Positions 10,678-21,356 of a stretch of DNA of 64,000 bases are shown one piece after another. The notes beneath the pieces are model-generated. The model searched no databases and was not told where the DNA came from. It saw only the letters and a program-made list of their open reading frames with translations. This DNA is from Linanthus parryae. Lineage: Eukaryota; Streptophyta; Magnoliopsida; Ericales; Polemoniaceae. Position numbers and translations under genes: made by a program. The stretch's first letter is position 1. Every line of letters begins with the position of its first letter. The stretch is taken from positions 16,613,001 to 16,677,000 of the forward strand of contig JALGPY010000003.1 of NCBI GenBank assembly GCA_023055425.1, in the 5' to 3' direction.

Positions 10678-11709
10678 TCACTTCTCCTGGGTCCTGCTCA
10701 TCACCGCAATCTGCACAACATTCTCATTTTGTGCTGTGGTTGCTGTTGTTCCGGTTCCCTCGTTGTTGTTGGCATTAGCTGGAGCGTTGTTGGTTCCCCC
10801 ACTCGACGATGAACGACACTCATAAGCGCGATGACCCCTCTTTCCACAGTTATTGCAAGTGACTAAGTTTCCTGCACAATCTGTTCCGGGATGGTTCTTG
10901 TTGCATCGTTTGCAATAGTGGCGTCGAGGTGGTTCATCTCCATTGTTCTGCTTGTTACCACGGTATTGGCGTTGGTTACTTCCTCCATTGTTCGACTTGA
11001 ACTTCTTGTCTTGCCCCTCATTGTTGTTTCGACCCTGATTGCTATCATTACCTCCAACATTCTCAATCTTGCGCTTTCCACGATTCTCGTCTTGCATCTC
11101 TTGGATACGCCAAACAGATGCAGCTCTATCATACACCTCTTGGAGAGTATCATAGGTTCTGCACATTAAGTCTTTCTGCAGATGGAGTTGCAGACCTGAC
11201 ATAAACTTCCTAACCTTTGTTGCCTCATCAGGCATAAGGGTTCCTGAAAATCAGGCTAATTCCATGAACTTCTTGAAGTACTCCGTCACGGAGTCACTTC
11301 CTTGCTTCAAGTTCACAAACTCTATGTATTTCTGATCTTGGATATGAGATGGATAGAAGCGAGTGCGAAGAGCAGTCTGAAGAGCTTCCCAATTGAAGTT
11401 GGGTTGAGCCAAGAAAGCTTGACGCGAGTTCCTCCACCAAATGTTTGCCTCATTCTTGAGGTAGAAGGTCGCGCAAACTACCTTGCAGTTGTCAGGGCAC
11501 TCAACCAATTCAAGAATTTTTTCCATCTCATCTATCCAGTCTTCCAGCTCCACTGGATCCTCATTGCCAGTGAAACTTCCAGGCTTCATGTCAGACACCT
11601 TCTTTGCCCAGTTGGTTGCATTATGATCTCCATTGTTCATATTCTGAGCCATCTGAGTAAATTGGGCAAAGAATTGCTCCATGCTGTTGTTGTTGTTTGG
11701 GGCTGCCAT
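10678..11709 (-). pseudogene. gag: gag of the gag-only element, one in-frame TGA
   Basis: The likely start is ATG at 11709-11707 (MAAPNNNNSMEQFFAQF); the frame is open further upstream but without gag features. The capsid part runs to VTEYFKKFMELA, then TGA at 11253-11251, then continues in the same frame with FSGTLMPDEATKVRKFMSGL to the stop at 10678. Two zinc-knuckle-like motifs follow: CKRCNKNHPGTDC (one residue short in the middle) and a canonical CCHC, CNNCGKRGHRAYEC. Gag coats the RNA and forms the particle. The single TGA, where a Trp codon would fit, is the only lesion. It could be a recent point change, a readthrough site or a sequencing error. Length (343 codons including the internal TGA and the terminal stop) is normal for chromovirus gag. 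Confidence 0.85.
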
Positions 11710-12010
11710 TGGGACTTGACTACTTCTCCTGGTGTAGTATTGGTGTGATCTATTAGCCAATAATCCTATACTATAACCTATTGTATCATCCATACAATAC
11801 TCTAAAGTATAAATAAATAAATAAAATGCAATACATAGCATATAGTGAGCAGCTAATCAAGTAATATAACACATTGATCATCAAACAATTAGTTTCACAT
11901 AACAGCCCTATCCAAGACTACCCAAATTCCCAACGGCTTGTCAAATTTTAAATTCTTTCCCTATGTCCATTTTAAATTTCCCTACAGGTTTTAAATTTCC
12001 TTTTGGATAA

Positions 12011-12026
12011 CCAGGCTCTGATACCA
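12011..12026 (-). other. Primer binding site (initiator Met-tRNA type)
   Basis: On the minus strand, two bases after the 5' LTR end comes TGGTATCAGAGCCTGG, complementary to the 3' end of plant initiator methionine tRNA. This fixes the element orientation as minus. Confidence 0.9.
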
Positions 12027-12028
12027 AC

Positions 12029-15011
12029 TGTAACACCCCCAAAACAACCAAGCCGGAAGCCCGAAAAGGCCGACCCGGTAGCCCAGGGATGTCACTCCGT
12101 ACCCGAGATTAAACCCGGATACAAGGAGATTTTATAACAGAATATCCAAACCAAATTCATAAAATAATTTACTAAAACTTTAAAAACTTGTCTTGCTACA
12201 AACACGGGCACTATTCTAATCTAAAATTTTCTAATTCTAACTGAAGAGCTAAAGTAAAACAAATGTGATCTACTAAACTTTTCCTATGTATGTCGAGTTG
12301 CGCTCCCGTTATTCCAAGCTTCCACCTAAACCTGTGTGCAGAAACAAAAAGAAACACCACAGTTTCCAAAGTCAGCGGAAAATACTGAGTAAGCAACACC
12401 CAAGCATGTAAATAGATTATGAAGCAGTTTAAAAACGACACATGAGTTTGAAGAGTAAAGTATTTGAGTAAGAGTATAAGTATGAAATAAGAATTCACAA
12501 ATCTTTTCCTTTATGACTTCACTTGTGGGAAACATTCCCAAACTTCCTCATTTGTCCAATCGGGACTTTCAATTCTCAATCATAAAGGTCCATCATTCAG
12601 AAAACATATATTACCATGTTGACACGGGGAAGATCTACTAATAACTGGCTACCAGACCATAAGTGTCGACACCCCCCTAAGACTTCTTGCGGCCAGAGAG
12701 GTAAGTACTGGAGCGAACTCGGGGTGGTTGCGGCCGAGCAAAATAAAATAAAGTGGGTCGAGAGACGTAGTCCACATCGACCAAAGCTCAAAATATTGAT
12801 CCCCGATACAACTATTCCACTTTACGTCTTTACGTCTTATTAATTTATCATGTGATAGTTGTGATAGAATCACCTTTATAAAATCAGTAAACTTTCTCAA
12901 ATAAACAGTTCAAGTGAATATTCCAATTTTGAGACAATAAATCACAAAAGCAGTTTAGACACGAAAGAAGATATGGGCGCTAGGCCTGGCATGATTACTT
13001 ACATAAACACATTTTGAGACGTAAAGAAATACAATAATTCGTTTTGACGCGAAAGAGATAAGCACACTAGGCTTGGCATATTTACTTACCTTGAATCTCA
13101 AGCAAAGCAAATCGCTTCCTAGTAACACTCGACGTATCCTTCGTCAACAAAATTGTCGCCTACAAATTTAATAATATCCTAATCAACGTAATGCACATGA
13201 AGTCCTATAGGTAAATGCAATCAATCCCTTACTAACTCTCCCCAACCTTGCTAACGTGAACAACCTCTTTTATAATAAAATACGCTTTATAAAACTAACG
13301 TTTATTATTTGTAAAAACATAGCTATAGCTATATAAATATAACTTATAAGATTAAAGAAACTATTTTTTTATTATTTAGAGTAGAGAAGCATATTATTTT
13401 ACCCAAAACACTTTTAATTCAAATAGTAATTTCTCCCAACCAAACAAGCCTTAGTAGATAATATAGGTTATAAACTAACTAACTTGTATTTAAAAGAAAT
13501 AATAAATTTTATTTGAAGAAAATAACTTATTCTAATTTGTAATAAACTTATAAGAAAAATATACTTTTATTTTTGAGTAAAGATGAGTACAAAAAGATTA
13601 CCTTAAACTTGTATAAAAATAATTATCTAATTTTTTACTACTATAAAGTATAACCCAATAATATTATTCTTCAAAAGATTAACATTTAAACAAGAAAATA
13701 AACTTCCTAAATAAATAATTCTCAAGTGTTTTAATAAGGCTTTCAAACCCTCAAAACTTCTCTTTCAAATTTTGAGTGTAGAGTAGTAAAAAAAATAGTT
13801 GCTAGCTATGAGACTCGAACCCCAAACCAACTCAATACTAACAGTCAGCTTTAACCACTGGGCCACTGCCCATCATCTTGTGTTTCTACCCAGATAATAT
13901 TTTAATAACTCTAACAGTTAACTAATGTTAATAAAAAAAATAAAAGAAACAAACATAACAAAAACGGGTCTGCTCTCTTCTTACCCGAACTGGGCATGAA
14001 GAAGACGACGACGATGGTGGCGACCGCCGGCGGGGACGACGCCGGTGACGGTCGACGGCGGCGGCTGGGCGGCGCACGGCGACGGGAGCGGCGGCGGGGA
14101 GCGGCAGCGCGGCGGTTGGGTCCTTTAGGCAGCCAACGGGAGAGAGAGAGAGAGAGAGAGATTGAGAGGGATTGAAGGAGAGATTGAGAGGTATGAATTG
14201 GTATGGGAATTTCTCTGAGATTGGGGGGTTTATATAGGCTAGAGGGTGAGAAATCCGGCGAGGATTAGGAGACCCACTTCGAAAATTTCGATTTTGAATC
14301 GGGACCAAAAATTGGCGAAATTGGGTTGCTTGATGCTAAATTATCGAGCCTTGATGAGTTTAAATCGAATAGGGAGTGATTTGGGACAAACATTAACGAA
14401 TTTGGTGAAGATTCGGAGTGGTAATGGTGGTGTTTGGGTTGGAGATGGTCTTCTTCCTCCATGGGAGAGTTTGAGGACGAAGATGACTAAATTTTAAGGT
14501 AAAGACACTTTCACCCCCACTGGTTTAGTCATTATACAACTACTACCCCCAAGTTCACTTAAAAGGCACACTTTAAGTTAGGAAAAACTACATAAAACCC
14601 CCTAATGATTTATAACATTAAAATTAACTTTCTAAATAGTAACAACTACTACCCAAACTTATACTAATGTCATATTGACACCAAATAATATATTAAAATA
14701 TAATAGTGGCATATTAACACTCAATACTAATAATAATATTATATTAACACTCAATAATTTCATAAAATACCCGTTTCAACATATTAACACTTAATATTAT
14801 CTAAAAATACCCGTTTCTAAATAACGGGGTATTACATCCTTCCCCACTTAAAGAAAGCTTCGTCCTCGAAGTTGAAACCACATTCTAAACGACCCTCAAC
14901 TATGAGTCTCCATTATAGGTTATAACTAGCAAATGCAACTTAATATCACACACGATGAGTAACATAGTATATCCATGTACTAATGACGTACTTAAAATCT
15001 GAAGGGTTACA
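12029..15011 (-). repeat. 5' LTR of the gag-only element
   Basis: It is 2983 bp and near-identical to 7385-10367. Differences seen include one T/C at about 14413, one A/C at about 14476, and length changes in A, T and GA runs. The tRNA-like segment is at 13806-13873. Confidence 0.93.
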
Positions 15012-15016
15012 GTGTG
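15012..15016. repeat. Target-site duplication GTGTG, right copy
   Basis: It follows the LTR terminus TTACA at 15011 and matches 7380-7384. Confidence 0.9.
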
Positions 15017-15580
15017 TGAGATGTGGGTTTGAATGTAAGAATGTGACGCTTTAGGACTTGTTACTTCTTGGTTATCCTTTTTGTCCTTAAGCCTCAACAT
15101 TCTAAACTGTTAGCGGAATAGGAGCTCGACCTTGGACGTGGCTTAGCCTAGCATAGCCTCTTATTTGTTGGCACACGCGAAGAGGTAGGTTATTCTTGTA
15201 CTTAGTAAAGCTAGGCTTTCTATACTAACTAGGGGAGATTCTCGTTGTCAAATTTAGTTGCGATTCATGCCTTGCCCCTAGATTTTTCATCACTCCATGA
15301 GAACCGGTTTGATCTATTTGAGATTGTCCGATCTCACCCAAAAAGATAAAAAAAAATTGTGTTTACGTATGTATGTGTTTGTGTAGGATCGAGTCTAGAT
15401 TGCATTGCATCATATTGTTGCATCGAGTCGTCGTTTGTGTCGAGTCGGCTAGTTATGGTTTGTATGCAAATGGTGTTTCGAATAGTATGCAAAGTCGCTT
15501 GGCTCGTACAATGGTTTGTTGGGAAGAAAATGTTGAGATTATGGCCGGTTTTGATAGATTGCTCTGGACGCGCAAATGAT
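15017..15580 (+). other. Athila-like 3' untranslated region, right part
   Basis: This continues the region interrupted at 7380. No gene is seen; short open frames at 15359-15598 lack recognisable domains. It runs into the purine tract at 15581. Confidence 0.6.
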
Positions 15581-15594
15581 AAGTGTGGGGATAG
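15581..15594 (+). other. Polypurine tract of the Athila-like element
   Basis: AAGTGTGGGGATAG lies immediately before the LTR start TGATAACTCC, in the expected position for plus-strand priming. Confidence 0.75.
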
Positions 15595-15595
15595 T

Positions 15596-17032
15596 TGATA
15601 ACTCCATAATTGGAGTTATATTCTTACGTGATTACTTGTCGTTTTGCATAGTTTCCGATGCATTTACATATGTTTTAGGCCAAGTTTTGATAATTGGAGC
15701 ATAATTGAGCATTTAATCTTCAAAGTTGAATCTAGGCGCTTTTTCACAAATTTTATGCTATATTTGTATCATTTGATCTTCCGGTATGTTTTAGTGTTGC
15801 GGATTTGAGGAACCGGGAGTTCGGAGCAAGGATATTGGATTGGAGGCGAACTTCGGAACTTTGGAATAGCTCAAGGAATGCTTGGGAATGAAGATTAGGA
15901 AGGAAAAAGCAAGAAAAAAGAACAAAAGATTGATGTTGGCAAGAGTGTTCGTGCGAACAACTTCTTGTTCGTGCGAACAAAAAGACTTAGACAAAAGTTT
16001 GGAGCTGAAACAAACTGAAAAAAAGTAGGAACAACAAGGTGTTCCAGGGAACAGGGTGTTCGTGCGAACACTTTTCTGTTCGTGCGAACAGAACGGGAAA
16101 CGCAGTTTTTTTGGGGCTATTTTGTAATATTTTAAAAAAAGTAATATTGGAGACTTGTTTTAGACCTAGTAGTCCGCGTCTATGAGTGATACTACCTACG
16201 TTGGAGCTTTGGAAGCGTGCTTGGGAGCTTTGGATTCCTCGTTTGATTTCTCACTTCTTCTCTTCTTTAGTTTTTGTTTGATGATCAACAAACTTTGTAT
16301 TTTGATCATGTCAACTAGTAGCTAAACTTCTTATTGTTGGGGATTCTCATGTGGTAGCTAGGATTTGGTGTGAACGTGATGTTTTGAGATTATGATTCAC
16401 GTTTGGAACTTAATCAATTGTGTTTTTCTATTATTATGAATAGTTTGTGTTAAATTTCTATCTTTCTTGCGAGTAGCTAACGTAGGATTGATCTTAATTG
16501 GGATTCGCGTGGTAATTCCGTGATTCCTAGTCGGTAAATCAAACTATTTACCTAGCTTATAGCATTACTTGGTAACTCGGTAGTGTTTGTTAGGATCGTA
16601 AGTAGAATAATACACGTAATGCATGCTTAAAATTGGTTTAGACTTGGTAACTCGGTGTAAGTTGATTTTAGGCATAGACAACTTGCTTTGTAACTCGGTG
16701 AGTTGTGTAGTGCTAGATTAATAATAGAAGACATATTGGTGTTTCATGAATCAAAACACGACTCACTAGTGATCTCAAGGAGAATCCCTGGTATTTTGCC
16801 CTCGTATTAGTAACCTTATAAAGTATTCTTTGTTAATCGTGAATCAATTCACTCGGTTAATTGAGAACATTGTCCTTTCGTTTTAGTAGAATTAGTACAA
16901 CAAACAAAGCGTTGTGCCCACATAAGGTTGAGAACTAGTAACTAAATTACAAGAAGTGTCTTGGGTTCGACAACCCGGTTTAGCGGATATTACTACACAC
17001 GACCACCATACACTTGTGGTTGAATCGTGTCA
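15596..17032 (+). mobile_element. Athila-like 3' LTR
   Basis: It starts TGATAACTCC after a purine tract. The end is placed at GTGTCA (17032), following a stretch that reads GGGTTCGACAACCCGG and a GTGGTTGAATCGTGTCA end. The length is about 1437 bp. It is related to the antisense LTR at 1-1053 but differs strongly in its first third. It contains four palindromes at 15945-16091. The right boundary is inferred from the TG...CA rule and is not proven by a target duplication. Confidence 0.75.
15945..16091. repeat. Two pairs of LTR palindromes (TGTTCGTGCGAACA type)
   Basis: Copies are at 15946-15959, 15965-15980, 16057-16070 and 16076-16091. Arms vary slightly but symmetrically (TTGTTCG with CGAACAA; CTGTTCG with CGAACAG). 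A related GTGTTCCAGGGAACAGG lies at 16039-16055. Confidence 0.9.
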
Positions 17033-17787
17033 ATTGATCACAGAATCAAATCATCAAGCAGTTTCCTTCCTGCAAAACATACGATAGGAAACGGATTCCT
17101 ATAAACTAAGTAACACAATATCCCTGCAAAACTTGTTCAAACAGATGGATTAGATACATTTTAGAGTGTCAAAATACTGTGTCTTTCATCTTCAAATAGC
17201 AACTCATCAAGCACAGGGGTTTTAGGAGTTGAATCAAGATCAGAAACTCACCCTAAATTCATGCACAAAAAACGCTGTCACTTTCAAAGCTTTGAAAGCT
17301 GTTTCAAGGCGTTGAAATAGAATAGCTATTTCAAGCCTGTGAAACCAAGTTGAACTTACAGTTAAAACATAATTATCCAACCTTATAAAAATTATGTGCA
17401 ATCAAGTGTATTAGTGAGTGTTATGAGAACTCTTTAATGCAGCAGTATGTACGTACTATGGAACTCTTAGATTATGCTAAATTAAATAAAGAACATTTAG
17501 AATAAGAGGACTGATAAAGCCAATTTCGTCAGAACGCCATAAGATTGTTGGAGGGAAGTTAGAACCTTGACCAAGAAGAAGGAGAAGAAGAAATATAATT
17601 GCATAAATATGAAATGAAAGTCTGGACTGAAACACTTGCAATTATTGAAAAATTTAGATCAAGAAATAATCTCGAGCACTGACTCGGTGCCCTCAACGCT
17701 TGATTTTCTCCTATTGGTAATGATTGATTAGGAACAAACTGGCTGCTAGGATAATCGTCTCACACCGTGGCATTTCAAACAAAATCA
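17033..17787. other. No gene seen; possible old copia leader
   Basis: There is no open frame of interest. Near 17285-17345 it has TTCAAAGCTTTGAAAG, TTTCAAGGCGTTGAAAT and related short palindromes, similar in style to those of the SIRE-like element at the right end of the window. It may be a scrap of such an element. Confidence 0.35.
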
Positions 17788-18592
17788 CAGTGCGTTTGGA
17801 TGAGGTACAAAAACGCAGAATATCATTAAAACTCGGAATTTAAGATCCCGGCATTATAGATGATGTGTTTGGATAACCCAAAGGAAGGATTTGCAAAATT
17901 CCAAGTCATTTAAAATTAGGATTTCGAATCACCAAATCCCGATTTTTTATGATACCAAAACAGGTGTCATTTTAAATTTCCCACACTCATCAGCTCTCGT
18001 CGCCGCTGTAGCTAGCCATCTCCATCCGTTGCCGCACCACGTTTCAGCCATTGCCGCCGCCACGACTTTGGCTACCGCCGGCCGTTTCAGCCATTACCCG
18101 CCACCCCCAGAACCACCAGTCTGACAGCACACACCACCGTGACCGCCACCGCTACCATTACACTAACTTTACTGCCTGAAAACCTATGCCACCGGGACCT
18201 CATAGCGGCACCACCGTAATGCTAGTTTTCTCTCCGATTGAAGCTCTCAAGTACCTGCTTATGGCAACGAGGACTCGAAATTGGCTAACGGTGGTGTAGG
18301 GGTCGACGGCGGCGGTGGTGTAGGGGTCGACGGCGGCGGTGGTATAGGGGTCGACGGCGGCGTTCACCTGGTAGGTCTCACAAGCAACTTATGACAGAAA
18401 ATATATGGAGTATTACTTATAAGCCCCTAAAATATACATTAATAACACCCAAGCCCACTTAAAATGAAAAATCATTTTATTCAGTTTCCAAACAAGATAT
18501 TGTTAGATCCTGGGATATCAAACCCCTTCATTTGGAATCCCATCGTTTCGAAATTCCAGTAAGTTTAAGAATTCTTCATCCAAACGCACCGT
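17788..18592. mobile_element. Non-autonomous TIR element, about 0.8 kb
   Basis: The left end GTGCGTTTGGATGA and the right end, whose reverse complement is GTGCGTTTGGATGA, form terminal inverted repeats that continue imperfectly inward. The centre (about 18000-18370) is GC-rich and codes for nothing recognisable. No transposase is present. I could not settle the target duplication, so the superfamily is left open. Confidence 0.6.
18291..18362 (+). repeat. 24-bp minisatellite, three copies
   Basis: The unit GTGGTGTAGGGGTCGACGGC plus GGCG is repeated three times with one substitution. It lies within the TIR element. Confidence 0.9.
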
Positions 18593-19739
18593 TAGGGAAA
18601 TTACAATTCACAAGGTCACTAAAGAATACAAGAACCAAAGAGAAATTATTCATAACAGTCGAATATGACGATAACCAAGGCGCACAATATGACGAAAAGC
18701 AAGAGTACACAAGTTATGCAAAGTAGGAGATACTCCTCATAATTCATACACTCTCTATCTAAAATGCACTACGTGCACCAACATCATCTCTCTTTTCATG
18801 AGCCACAACTCTATTTATATGTTGCTCCCACATGACCTTTGAGCATTTCTTTCGTTGAGACTCTTGCTTGTTTTCAACTAACCACTGCTCTACCACTTGC
18901 TCTTCTCGTTTAATACTGTCTCTACTGCTTCGATGTTCTTATCTTCTTGCTGACTCATCTTTCTACTAACCTCGACACTTGACCAATTTTACACCTTAGC
19001 CCCGCTCTCATGCTGACGAAGACCCAATAATATAAAAAGAATATAATACTTACGTTAAACTTCAATGAAAACTCTCTGTTTAACTTTTTATTATTATTTA
19101 TTATCATTACAATTGTATAATTTCCAATGATTAATAATATTAATTTTCTTTTAAAGTTGTTATTGTTATTAATAATATTATTAATTATTACGATTATTAT
19201 TATTATTTTAAGTATTTTTGTAAATATATTATGGTAATAAGCAAACAACTATTGATGAAATTGTTTAACAAATACAATCATTAGTCTGTTACTATGGTTT
19301 CTTTCAATTGTTTGGGTGAATTTCTTGACTAATTGGTAAATTGACCATAGCCACCATTAATCAGCTCCAATCGTGCTATTGTTTCTTGCCGAGTATTCAC
19401 ATTTTTATAATACAAAGAATCAGAAAACTGTGACGATGAGCACCATTAAGACTACAAAAGGAGGGTTGTGTAGCCTTAAATCTTAACATGTACAATAACT
19501 TATGACAAGCCCACGGGTTCTATTACGAGTATGTATTCAAAGGAAACAACAATTAGATATACAATTGGTCGACCATCAAAATTACAAGAATCTAACCTCT
19601 GTTATACCATTGCAGCATTTGCGGGATTGGACAAACAATGTGATATGATCGCCAAAACAAGAACAGAAAAAAGGCACACGAATGGAAAACAGACACTAGA
19701 GAGAAAATGTTTTTCATAGATCACATATTGCAAAATAAT
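18593..19739. other. No gene seen; A/T-rich DNA
   Basis: 19070-19250 is an ATT-rich low-complexity stretch. I found no domain in the short frames. Confidence 0.6.
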
Positions 19740-19786
19740 GAAGAAGAAGAAGAAGAAGAAGAAGAAGAAGAAGAAGAAGAAGAAGA
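19740..19786 (+). repeat. GAA microsatellite
   Basis: An uninterrupted GAA run of about 15 units lies about 140 bp beyond the stop codon of the AP2/ERF gene. Confidence 0.95.
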
Positions 19787-19921
19787 CTAAAGAAGAAGAG
19801 AATGCAGGTTCATACGAAAACATTTCACTCAACGAAAGACACCATCGTTTGATCCATACGAAAACATTTCACTCATCACACTGTTACACCCCACAACTTC
19901 TCATTATTTCAGTTCACACCT

Positions 19922-20892
19922 CTACTCACTTTCGGCCTGAGGAGGAAGGCTGAGATCGATTCCTGTAGGTTTGGCATCTCCCTCAATAAGAGACGAAGGG
20001 CTGGAGGAGCCATCTTCATCACCATTTCCTTTCCCTGGACCAGGGAAGTTAAGCTTGGCACCACTTCCATAATACTTCTTGGCGGCGGCATCGTAGGCTA
20101 CCGCTGCATCCTCCCTTGTGTTGAAGGTACCCAGCCAAACCCGTCTTCCCTTCCTCCCTATCTCTGATGTGAATGTGCATGTCTTTCTTTTTCTGACTCC
20201 TCTAAAACGAGTCTGCAAAAATAAAAGAAGATGTAATCAGAATACATATTTCACAAAACTATAAATCAATGGAATGAAGTGAAATAGAGCTTAAATACTG
20301 TTTGATGCTCTTTTGAAACGGTGGTTAAAGAGGAAGTCTTCTGGTCTCAATCAAGTAATCTGTCTAGGAAATACGAGCCTGATTCATCTAGGTTTGTTTA
20401 GAGTGATTTTATTCGTGATTTCTTTACAAGAAAGACGGTCCGAGAGACAATTTTCAACAAGTACCATCTGATTTTAATGTTATTGTGAAATTATTCAAGT
20501 ATTAATCTTTAAACATGCCTATAAAATACATTTTAATTGTTATTGGTCTGCTTGTAGTTTATTTAATCGTTATTTATAACAAGTTATTAACAAAGCTATC
20601 TTAAGTTGAAGCTATTCTTTCGAGTTGTTAAAAATTATTAACTTTATGCTAACCTTTACTATCTACCTGTGGCGCAGACATTAACAACTTTATCTAAAGC
20701 GAAAATATATGTTAACAACTCTATCCCCAGCCGAGGTTACCTGCTATACCGGGTAACCTTTTTTGTTCTGTAGTAGCGGGGACCACAAAAAAAAAAGTTG
20801 TCAGGAACCCTAATAAGGAACGCACCATAGACAACCCCGGTGGTTTGGCTACTGCTGCTGGTGGCGCTGGGTGCTTTCACCGCGGAAGACAT
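19922..20892 (-). CDS. AP2/ERF transcription factor with EAR-like end, probably two exons
   Basis: Exon 2 (20215-19922) is open to a TAG. It starts right after a good splice acceptor (TATTTTTGCAG) and encodes an AP2 domain: [45 protein letters not shown]. The tail ends GIDLSLPP, close to the DLNxxP type of EAR repression motif. There is no ATG at the exon start, so an upstream exon is needed. A candidate begins at ATG 20892-20890 ([19 protein letters not shown], to about 20836), behind a TATTTAAA box near 20960, but its donor (GG/GTTGTC) is weak. If correct, the protein is about 115 residues. AP2/ERF proteins bind GCC-box or DRE-like DNA. This looks like the only intact AP2 exon in the window. 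The exon 1 model is tentative. Confidence 0.72.
20216..20835 (-). other. Candidate intron of the AP2/ERF gene
   Basis: The sequence is A/T-rich with a polypyrimidine run near 20780-20800. It lies between the candidate exon 1 and exon 2, and no other feature is seen. Confidence 0.4.
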
Positions 20893-21356
20893 CTTCTCGA
20901 GTCGACAAGGTTGTGATTTTAGTAGATAATGGACATGGAGTTCGGCACTTTGAGGGGTTTAAATAGTGGTAGGAACGGGCCATGGGCGTTTATAATATGC
21001 ATCAGGGCCATGTCCGTCTCTTGCATTTTGGGGGCCTAAGGTCCAACATTCAATTTGAGGCCCTTAGAGACTCTCTTCAACATATTTCATATTGCATATT
21101 TTATTTTTATAAAAAAATATTTTTTCTTACTTTTATAGATGCAAATGTACTAATTAAATTATCATACTCCAACCCTTCTAACGTTTTTTTCTTCTATATA
21201 TGAAGTTGCTATTTCATTTAATCTTTCAAGCTCAATGCAGCACTTTACTAAGTGTTAAAAACTTCTATCATTATTGATTCTGTAATCTGTCAAAATTCTA
21301 TTGTTATCTTTTTTAGGGTAACTTTCATCATTAATAATGATTCATTAGTATATAAA

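Larger units (their letters stand above)
7385..15011 (-). mobile_element. Gag-only Tekay-like LTR retrotransposon (TR-GAG type)
   Basis: This is a complete element of 7627 bp on the minus strand. It has two 2983-bp LTRs (12029-15011 is the 5' LTR, 7385-10367 the 3' LTR), each TGTAAC...GTTACA, flanked by GTGTG. The internal region is only 1661 bp and carries a Met-tRNA primer site, one gag ORF and a purine tract, with no protease, RT, RNase H or integrase. By eye the LTRs differ at about ten substitutions and five small indels, so insertion was recent. The sequence beside the purine tract matches the chromodomain end and 3' tract of the Tekay copy at 56030-56064, indicating origin by internal deletion. 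Non-autonomous gag-carrying elements of this design have been described as TR-GAGs; it would need pol supplied by another element. Confidence 0.93.

Noticed and set aside
19738..19953. Poly-Lys protein
   Set aside because: It is translation of the GAA microsatellite.
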